From contig NZ_LN614827.1 in NCBI RefSeq assembly GCF_000953135.1, positions 3,670,501 to 3,734,500 on the forward strand: 64,000 nucleotides of DNA. Reading direction: 5' to 3'. A model generated the notes under the pieces. That model searched no databases. It was given only the letters and a program-made list of their open reading frames with translations, and had not been told where the DNA came from. Positions within the stretch are counted from its first letter, which is position 1. Every line of letters begins with the position of its first letter. Below, piece by piece: positions 58,102 to 64,000 of the stretch. The translations under genes and the position numbers were made by a program. This DNA comes from Legionella fallonii LLAP-10 (GTDB lineage Bacteria; Pseudomonadota; Gammaproteobacteria; Legionellales; Legionellaceae).

Positions 58102-60255
58102 TTACAACTCTTCAGCAATTTGCCGTTCTTCCAGCAATAATTTATCCAACATAACATAATCAATTTTTCCTGAGGATAAAACGGGAATAGTACTTCCAGA
58201 ATAGATAAGGTGAGGAATGAATAATTCAGAATATCCCTCTTCCTTTATTTTCTTAATAAAGGAAGCCTTATCTGCATGAGCGGCTTCACTAAATAATAAG
58301 ATCTGCTCTCCCCCTTTAGCAGAAGATTTACCGATCACAGCCGCATGCAAAATTTCAGGCCAAACAGATGCAGCAATACCCTCAACTACAGAAAGGGAAA
58401 CCATCTCTCCAGCAATCTTAGCGAAGCGTTTGGCACGGCCTGCGATGGTAATAAAACCATCCGTAGTCATTGTGACTATATCTCCAGTATCATGCCATCC
58501 GCCACAAGGGGCATTAATAATCCAAGGGGCATCAGGATTCAAATACCCTAGCATAATATTAGGCCCATGCAATACTAAACGCCCCCCCTCGGCTATTCCT
58601 TCGACAGGATCAATGCGGCTCGCTATGGTAGGCAGAACCATTCCTACAGTTCCTGGTATGGACGCTAAAGGGCAATTAAGAGAAATTACCGGAGATGCTT
58701 CTGTCGCGCCGTACCCTTCATAAATGGAAACCCCAAACATCTCACGCCAATACTTTAACGTTTCAGGCTTAACCTTTTCCGCCCCCGCAAAAATATAACG
58801 TATTTTACTAAAATCATGTTTCTCCGCGGCACGAGCATACCCCATTAAAAAAGTATCCGTACCAAACATAATCGTTGCACCTGATTTCCTAACGCAACCA
58901 GGAATGATTTTATAATGCAAAGGAGAGGGATAAAAAAAGCATTTAGTCCCTGTTATTAAAGGAATAATACTTCCCGCTGTCAAACCGAAAGTATGAAATA
59001 TAGGTAAGCAATTAAAAAATACATCTTTGGCAGTAAAATCGACCCTAGAGATCATTTGATGACAGTTAGCTAATAGATTGATATGGCTTAATGCCACCCC
59101 TTTAGGAGTTCCTTCTGAACCCGAAGTAAATAAAATAAGGGCAACTTGTTCAGGGGAGCTCTTTTTGCCGAGACATTTATAAGTTAAGTGCGGAAACATC
59201 GCCTTGATGAGTCCAGAGCATCGATGCCTGAGATGGATGGAGTTTTTTAAATCCTCTAAAAAAACGATCTTTAGTCCTGCTGATTGCAATTCATCGATCA
59301 AACTTTCTAATTGAGCTATAGCAATAAATTGTCTGGAGGTATAAATAATTTTTATTCCTGCAACGGAACATGCGGAGAATAAGTTATGGAATCCCGTACT
59401 AAAATTCAGCATGGCGGGGATACGCTTATAAGCCTGTAAAGCAAAAAAAGTGACCATCCCAGCTATAGAGGTCGGCATCATCACCCCTACATATTCCCCT
59501 TGCTTTGTTTGATTTTTAATTTGCCTTCCTAAAACAAAACAGCGAATAAGAAATTGTCTGTACGTCAACAAAGTGGGATTAGCATCTTCAATTGTTGCCC
59601 GATGCGCAATTCCCTTACGTACTCCCTGCAATAATGCCGTAAATAATGTTTGTGGCTGGAACCCTGTGACAAAGGCCAAATCACTAATCAACCGAAAAAG
59701 GCGCATACTGGCGATGTGAGGTTGCACTGCGTCATGATCTGGTACTATAAATAACTCAGAGGAGAGCGAGCGAGCAATAATCTGCGGGAATAATTTATCC
59801 CTTTTAGAACCTTTAAGATGAATAGAGATCACCTCTGTCTGTAATTTCTGCAAGAGCAAACTAAATCGCTCATAGAATCTGAGGTCATATTCTAAGAAAC
59901 CCGGTATATCTTGCAGAAAAATAACACAAGGCCTTCCCGTCTTTATTGCTTTGATTATGCTTCGTGTCGATAAAACTGTAGTTGGATCAATAGCAATAAT
60001 ATCCGTAAAACGACGTAATAGTCTGCCCCATAATGTGTCACATAATTGCAAAGGTAAAACAAAAGTGAGTTGTCCAGGTAAACAACAAGCTAACAGCAAT
60101 ACATCCCGTATCGAAGTTCTGTGGGTAATAATTAAAGAGTTAAACGCCGAGCGACGATAATTTGAAATGTCTACGTTGTAGCACAGCGACAGTAAAGTAC
60201 TCATCCATTTTTTGACCCATTTCCCCTGTTTTTCGTTCCCACCCAGATAGTCCAT
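58102..60255 (-). CDS. Aas-like acyl-ACP synthetase with degenerate acyltransferase domain
   Basis: 717 residues from the ATG at 60255 (the frame opens at a TTG at 60300; an ATG at 60204 is also possible). Residues about 20-190 align by layout with the PlsC domain of Aas, but NHVSFID is THRTSIRD, one residue too long between His and Asp, and FPEGR is FLQDI. The C-terminal part is an intact AMP-forming synthetase: FTSGSEGTPKGVALSH, YGATEASPV, GWHDTGDIV and the terminal Lys in SGKIDYV. Aas normally re-acylates lyso-phosphatidylethanolamine. Here fatty-acid activation looks sound and acyl transfer doubtful. Confidence 0.82.
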   Translation of the reverse strand: MDYLGGNEKQGKWVKKWMSTLLSLCYNVDISNYRRSAFNSLIITHRTSIRDVLLLACCLPGQLTFVLPLQLCDTLWGRLLRRFTDIIAIDPTTVLSTRSIIKAIKTGRPCVIFLQDIPGFLEYDLRFYERFSLLLQKLQTEVISIHLKGSKRDKLFPQIIARSLSSELFIVPDHDAVQPHIASMRLFRLISDLAFVTGFQPQTLFTALLQGVRKGIAHRATIEDANPTLLTYRQFLIRCFVLGRQIKNQTKQGEYVGVMMPTSIAGMVTFFALQAYKRIPAMLNFSTGFHNLFSACSVAGIKIIYTSRQFIAIAQLESLIDELQSAGLKIVFLEDLKNSIHLRHRCSGLIKAMFPHLTYKCLGKKSSPEQVALILFTSGSEGTPKGVALSHINLLANCHQMISRVDFTAKDVFFNCLPIFHTFGLTAGSIIPLITGTKCFFYPSPLHYKIIPGCVRKSGATIMFGTDTFLMGYARAAEKHDFSKIRYIFAGAEKVKPETLKYWREMFGVSIYEGYGATEASPVISLNCPLASIPGTVGMVLPTIASRIDPVEGIAEGGRLVLHGPNIMLGYLNPDAPWIINAPCGGWHDTGDIVTMTTDGFITIAGRAKRFAKIAGEMVSLSVVEGIAASVWPEILHAAVIGKSSAKGGEQILLFSEAAHADKASFIKKIKEEGYSELFIPHLIYSGSTIPVLSSGKIDYVMLDKLLLEERQIAEEL

Positions 60256-60356
60256 TTTTTTATTCACTAAAAGAAATTGATATCGGTTATACCCAATCAA
60301 GTATTGTTTTGCAAGATGACTTGCGACTCATCACGAGCTGTAATAAAGTGTACATC

Positions 60357-61007
60357 ATGACTGATAGACGAAATTACTATATAAAAACAATCTGTTTTAT
60401 TTTAGCCTTAGTTGTATTCATTTTTGGCGCATGGGCTTTTCACAAACACTATCCTGAGATCATTGATTGGATCAATGATCTCGGATGGCTTGCGCCCGTT
60501 CTTTTTTTAATTCTATACAGTTTGGCCAGTTTAATGTTTTTGCCTACCATGATACTCACTCTAGCAGGAGGCGCTATTTTTGGCCCGGTTATGGGAACCC
60601 TTCTCAATTTGATTGGTGCAACATTTGGTGCAGCCTTTTCTTTTTTAATAACCAGACATCTAGTTTATGACTGGTTTACAAAAAAACGAGGAGAAAGGCT
60701 TAACAAGTTAATTGCAGGAGTCGATGAAAAAGGTTGGATGTTCGTCGCTCTCCTACGATTATTTCCCATTGTTCCTTTCAATATAGTCAACTATGGCCTG
60801 GGAATAACAGGAATAAGATTCCGACTTTACATCATTACTACATTTATTTTTCTTATACCGGCTGAAATTATTTATACTTATTTTGGCTATGCAGGAATAG
60901 ATGCCTTATCCAATCCTGGACATTTTTATAGAAATGGGGGCGTTATCCTCTCCGGACTCGCTATTTTGTTTCTTTTCCTGATGAAGTTTTTAAAAAGGAA
61001 AAACTAG
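60357..61007 (+). CDS. TVP38/TMEM64 (VTT-domain) inner-membrane protein
   Basis: 216 residues from the ATG at 60357 (a TTG at 60309 is in frame but overlaps the divergent promoter region). Six hydrophobic segments. The VTT motif is AGGAIFGPVMGTLLNLIGAT followed by FGAAFSFLITR, and LRLFPIVPFNIVNYGLG is the second conserved block. The family is related to DedA proteins and eukaryotic scramblases; the bacterial role is unsettled, possibly lipid transport. Divergent from the Aas-like gene, which suggests a membrane-lipid theme. Confidence 0.85.
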   Translation: MTDRRNYYIKTICFILALVVFIFGAWAFHKHYPEIIDWINDLGWLAPVLFLILYSLASLMFLPTMILTLAGGAIFGPVMGTLLNLIGATFGAAFSFLITRHLVYDWFTKKRGERLNKLIAGVDEKGWMFVALLRLFPIVPFNIVNYGLGITGIRFRLYIITTFIFLIPAEIIYTYFGYAGIDALSNPGHFYRNGGVILSGLAILFLFLMKFLKRKN

Positions 61008-61017
61008 AAAATAACGC

Positions 61018-61836
61018 TTACAATCCTTGTTCTTGGGCAAGCAAGGCAACCAGTTCTTCCAACAAAGGATGACTTAAATCAAAAACAACATCATCTAACG
61101 AATGGACAAATCGAATACCTTGTAAACTATTGGTAATAAAAACGGCATCCGCATTCTTTGTCATTTCCTTAGTTAAAGAATGCTCCGTACAAGAAATACT
61201 CTCTTGTGCCGCTATTGTTAACAAACGGGCACGAGTAATACCCGGTAATACCCCATCATCTAATGGAGGGGTCAAAAGGCTGTTATTTTTAATTAAAAAA
61301 AGGTTAGCACAAGTAGTTTCAGTTGCATGATGCGCGGTATTATAAAATAAGGCATCATCAGCACCTGCTACAAGAGCTTGCCGTCTAGCAATAATCGCTT
61401 CCAAATAATTGACAGACTTTAATCTATAAATAGGGCTAGAAGCGTCTCTTAGCCAAGAAACGCTGGATAAGCGCACTGGGTGTTTATGCAGCGTATAATT
61501 GAATGTTTGAAACATTAGCTGACTGACTTGACCTTGTTCAGCAAGACCTCGAGGAGCAGATCCCCCGCTTAATATGGCTTTAATTCCGCCGTGATACAAA
61601 TTATCTCGTTTAATTTGAGCAATCAAATGCTCCTGCCAATCATCTAATGAAAGATCAAAAGGGATACCTAGCTTCTGGGCAGAATCACTAAGCCGTTGCC
61701 AATGCAACTCTGCGAAACAAGGCCTAGAACTATCTACTCTAAGGGTCTCAAATAAGCCCTCCCCCAGAAAAATGCGATCATCAATAGCAAATGCCGGACT
61801 GATATCACCTTTGTCTACTAACACTCTCGTGTGCAT
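61018..61836 (-). CDS. pabC: Aminotransferase class IV, aminodeoxychorismate lyase-like
   Basis: 272 residues. The PLP Lys is in YRLKSVNYLEAIIARRQA (about 139), with ETTCANLFLI and DGVLPGITRARLL as later family blocks. PabC releases p-aminobenzoate for folate; branched-chain and D-amino acid aminotransferases share the fold, but the length, the FLGEGLFETLR start and LKSVNYLE favour PabC. Twelve bases from the small gene upstream. Confidence 0.82.
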   Translation of the reverse strand: MHTRVLVDKGDISPAFAIDDRIFLGEGLFETLRVDSSRPCFAELHWQRLSDSAQKLGIPFDLSLDDWQEHLIAQIKRDNLYHGGIKAILSGGSAPRGLAEQGQVSQLMFQTFNYTLHKHPVRLSSVSWLRDASSPIYRLKSVNYLEAIIARRQALVAGADDALFYNTAHHATETTCANLFLIKNNSLLTPPLDDGVLPGITRARLLTIAAQESISCTEHSLTKEMTKNADAVFITNSLQGIRFVHSLDDVVFDLSHPLLEELVALLAQEQGL

Positions 61837-61848
61837 AATATGCCCATT

Positions 61849-62034
61849 TTAATCATCTAAGAAATCGTCAAGTTCTTCTCGTAGACGTTTTTCTTCTAAC
61901 ATATTTTCTAACCTTCTACGTGCGTCTAGACTAGCACTAGGCGTCTCCGTAATTTCGGTATCTATTTCAACATCATCAAAGTCATCAACAACTTCAATTA
62001 CTTCTTCTTCATCTTCTTCAAATAATTCGCTCAT
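61849..62034 (-). CDS. PA3496-family small acidic protein
   Basis: 61 residues: an Asp/Glu-rich front half, then DARRRLENMLEEKRLREELD, matching the conserved end of the Pseudomonas PA3496 family (putative envelope integrity). Just upstream of pabC on the same strand. Role unknown. The 211-base gap to the next gene is very T-rich at 62110-62150 and shows no gene. Confidence 0.75.
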   Translation of the reverse strand: MSELFEEDEEEVIEVVDDFDDVEIDTEITETPSASLDARRRLENMLEEKRLREELDDFLDD

Positions 62035-62245
62035 ATCATTCTCTCAGAGAGTTAACACCTATTCGTTAAGTCAAGTATGATCAGGAATCATATACCAGGA
62101 CGGCTATATACCGTATTTTTTTTTCTTTTCCTAGTATTTTTTTATTTTTTTTAATATAGATGTACTGAGACTGTGAACGTTACTACTTGAACTTTAATTA
62201 TAAACCCCTAATAATCTAGGGAGAAAATAAAAGAACAGAAACCAC

Positions 62246-62827
62246 ATGGCTGATCAATACAAAATAGCAGTTAGAAATACCATTAAAGGGGTACGCTCTA
62301 AAATTTCTTCGACTTATAGAGCTACAGCTTCTAGCCAGATTTGTACGCGTATTAAGACTTTAGAACAATACAGGCGAGCAAAAAATATAGCGCTGTATTT
62401 TTCCGTCAATGGAGAAATTGATTTATATACTTTATGGAAAAGCGCTCCCTTGCATGGCAAATTTTGCTATTTTCCTGTCCTAAAGGATGAGTCCTCACTT
62501 TCTTTTTTGCCAGCAACTCCTGCTACACCGTTTAAAAACAATAAGTATGGAATTCCCGAGCCTGATGTAAGTTTGGATATGGCAATACCAGTTGAAGAAC
62601 TCGATCTAATTATCCTGCCCTTAGTTGCCTTTGATATGCGATGTATACGTATTGGGATGGGATCCGGTTATTATGATAAAGCATTAGAAAATAAAAAACC
62701 TAAACACCTATTTGGAGTAGCCTACCAATTCCAACTAGTTGACTTTATCGAACCTCAACCCTGGGATATACCTCTTGATGCAGTTATCACGCAAAAAGCC
62801 ATATATTGGCGCACCCCTCCGGCATAA
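62246..62827 (+). CDS. 5-formyltetrahydrofolate cyclo-ligase
   Basis: 193 residues. The signature IRIGMGSGYYDKAL (about 131-144) and the N-terminal helix RNTIKGVRSKIS are those of the YgfA/FolD-companion family that converts 5-formyl-THF to methenyl-THF with ATP. In many gammaproteobacteria the 6S RNA gene precedes it; I could not identify 6S RNA in the gap here. Confidence 0.9.
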   Translation: MADQYKIAVRNTIKGVRSKISSTYRATASSQICTRIKTLEQYRRAKNIALYFSVNGEIDLYTLWKSAPLHGKFCYFPVLKDESSLSFLPATPATPFKNNKYGIPEPDVSLDMAIPVEELDLIILPLVAFDMRCIRIGMGSGYYDKALENKKPKHLFGVAYQFQLVDFIEPQPWDIPLDAVITQKAIYWRTPPA

Positions 62828-62842
62828 AGCGAGCCGCTTAAT

Positions 62843-63181
62843 TTATATGGCGTCTGTTCCTACTTCCCCTGTACGGACACGCACTACTTGTTCTAAATTG
62901 TAAACAAAAATTTTGCCATCGCCAATTTTACCGGTATAGGCTGATTTGCAAATTGCTTCAATTGCTGCATCAACCATGTCAACTGGTAAGGCTAATTCTA
63001 TTTTAATCTTAGGAAGGAAATCGACCACATATTCTGCTCCTCTGTACAATTCTGTATGCCCTTTTTGGCGACCAAAACCACGGGTTTCGGAAATAGTAAT
63101 TCCTGGTACGCCAATTTCCATTAATGCTTCGTGAACATCATCAAGCTTAAACGGTTTAATAATTGCAGTAATCATTTTCAT
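62843..63181 (-). CDS. glnB: Nitrogen regulatory protein P-II
   Basis: 112 residues from the ATG at 63181, which has AGGAG upstream; the frame opens 30 bases earlier, but PII proteins start MKMITAIIKPFKLDDV. The T-loop RGAEYVVDFLPK holds the uridylylated Tyr51, and TGKIGDGKIFV is the ATP/2-oxoglutarate B-loop. It signals nitrogen and carbon state to glutamine synthetase control. GlnB versus GlnK is not settled by sequence; no amtB is adjacent. Confidence 0.92.
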   Translation of the reverse strand: MKMITAIIKPFKLDDVHEALMEIGVPGITISETRGFGRQKGHTELYRGAEYVVDFLPKIKIELALPVDMVDAAIEAICKSAYTGKIGDGKIFVYNLEQVVRVRTGEVGTDAI

Positions 63182-63275
63182 ATCAGCTCCTGAGGTAATG
63201 TTTTTTGCCAAAAGACAAAAAACATGCGAAAGAATATACTAAATTAGGGCGCACACGCGAATGCAACTTAGCATT

Positions 63276-63800
63276 TTATAATATTTTCTGATAGAGAATA
63301 TCAGTCAATAACGCACCGCTTTCATAAAACTCTTCTAATTTAGTCGAACTAGTCGCTTCAAAGCCCAGTGCCTCATAAAATTTTCGCGCTTGAATATTTC
63401 CTTCCAATACCCAAAGAACGACCTTTTTATACCCTTGACTTTCTAGTTCAGAAATTGCAATCCGACATAACTGGGCACCAAATCCCTTACGCCAGTATTC
63501 TGGATGTATGTAAATAGCACTGATCTCTCCGGTCACACTATCTGCATTATTGTCACGAAAAGCACAAATACTAACGAAACCAACCATCTGATTATCAATT
63601 TCAAATACTAAAACATTCACTCCTTGTTTGATGAGATCAAACCACTGTTGAGTGCGCTCTTTTAAAGATAAATTCATTAGTATAGATTCTGGAATAAACT
63701 CTTTATACATTTCTTGCCAAGAACGCAAATGAACTAACGCGATAGCCTCTGCATCGTGCAAGGTAGCTATCCTAATATTAGATGTTAGATTTTTGATCAT
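63276..63800 (-). CDS. GNAT family N-acetyltransferase
   Basis: 174 residues. The acetyl-CoA loop IYIHPEYWRKGFGAQLCRIA (R-x-x-G-x-G/A) and the C-terminal VLEGNIQARKFYEALGFEAT are the standard GNAT blocks. The substrate may be a protein, amine or drug; unknown. Stands alone. Confidence 0.85.
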   Translation of the reverse strand: MIKNLTSNIRIATLHDAEAIALVHLRSWQEMYKEFIPESILMNLSLKERTQQWFDLIKQGVNVLVFEIDNQMVGFVSICAFRDNNADSVTGEISAIYIHPEYWRKGFGAQLCRIAISELESQGYKKVVLWVLEGNIQARKFYEALGFEATSSTKLEEFYESGALLTDILYQKIL

Positions 63801-63938
63801 AATAAAAACTTAAAATATTGTTATTGGTATTTAAAATTAATTAACTCTAATTTACATTAGAGCACTTTCCCACTGTATCTTCTCCTAGTTGTCGTATTGC
63901 AACATACTATACTCAGGATAAAATTCTAAGAATTAAAT

Positions 63939-64000
63939 ATGTCTTATATTAAACTGTCGGACCATGGTAACACAGCTTTTGAACGCCTCATGGGACATGC
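63939..64000 (+). CDS. Start of a gene cut by the window edge
   Basis: An ATG at 63939 opens a frame to the window end: MSYIKLSDHGNTAFERLMGH. The wording (layout TxFERLxGH) recalls carboxymuconolactone decarboxylase/AhpD-like proteins, but 20 residues are too few to be sure. No strong ribosome site is visible. Confidence 0.5.
   Translation, partial: MSYIKLSDHGNTAFERLMGH

Noticed and set aside
57924-58154. A 76-codon frame after phaC
   Set aside because: It lies over the 138-base inverted-repeat element and ends inside the Aas-like gene.
62035-62245. 6S RNA gene before the 5-formyltetrahydrofolate cyclo-ligase
   Set aside because: The gap is T-rich and lacks a long rod-like self-complementary structure of the right size by eye.
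1-64000. CRISPR arrays, tRNA or rRNA genes, transposases, integrases and attachment sites
   Set aside because: Looked for on both strands by motif and repeat pattern; none could be supported. Searches with tRNAscan, Infernal and IS databases would settle this.

Overview
The window looks like chromosomal DNA of a Legionella-type gammaproteobacterium (Legionellaceae). It is AT-rich. It has housekeeping genes of gammaproteobacterial type (rdgB, dut, algC, coaBC, radC, epmA, glnB, a 5-formyltetrahydrofolate cyclo-ligase and a PA3496-family small protein). These alternate with large orphan proteins that have helical, membrane or repeat architecture and charged C-termini like those of Dot/Icm (type IV) effectors. 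The genus call is inferred from gene content; there is no rRNA or species marker here.

Layout. 1-7376: the end of an organophosphate:phosphate antiporter, a multi-pass orphan membrane protein, a DUF4169 protein, an orphan helical protein, and a convergent pair of orphan genes (4649-5167 and 5324-6721). Both genes of this pair begin with what looks like a eukaryotic mitochondrial presequence. 7377-19275: a methyltransferase, a ChbG/HpnK deacetylase, an EamA exporter, rdgB with a TPR-methyltransferase, a Cys-rich secreted protein, a GAF-cyclase with a small leader-like protein, and the algC-dut-coaBC/radC block. 19415-36131: a complete enterobacterial-type (bcsEFG-containing) cellulose locus in three units. 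These are bcsEFG (+), galU-pgi-bcsC (-) and bcsRQABZ (+). Together they supply UDP-glucose, polymerise and export cellulose under c-di-GMP control, and should add phosphoethanolamine to it. 36363-43443: orphan, probably effector-like genes, a secreted GGCT-fold protein and an alpha/beta hydrolase. 43663-50614: the Fe-S assembly operon rrf2-sufB-C-D-S-U-T with epmA as its last gene. 51061-57822: a protein built of about 48-residue repeats, a secreted small protein, a decayed region, another orphan, and a class I PHA synthase. 58102-64000: an Aas-like acyl-ACP synthetase with a damaged acyltransferase half, a TVP38 membrane protein, a PabC-like lyase, small housekeeping genes, PII, a GNAT and the start of a further gene.

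No rRNA, tRNA, CRISPR array, transposase or integrase was recognised. Intergenic space is rich in short inverted-repeat elements, several of which recur within the window. The observations most worth following are the mitochondrial-presequence gene pair, the rearranged phosphoethanolamine-cellulose locus with its catalytically odd Pgi, the Aas-like enzyme with a broken acyltransferase motif, the repeat protein at 51061-53196, and the small protein-cyclase pair at 13339-14916.
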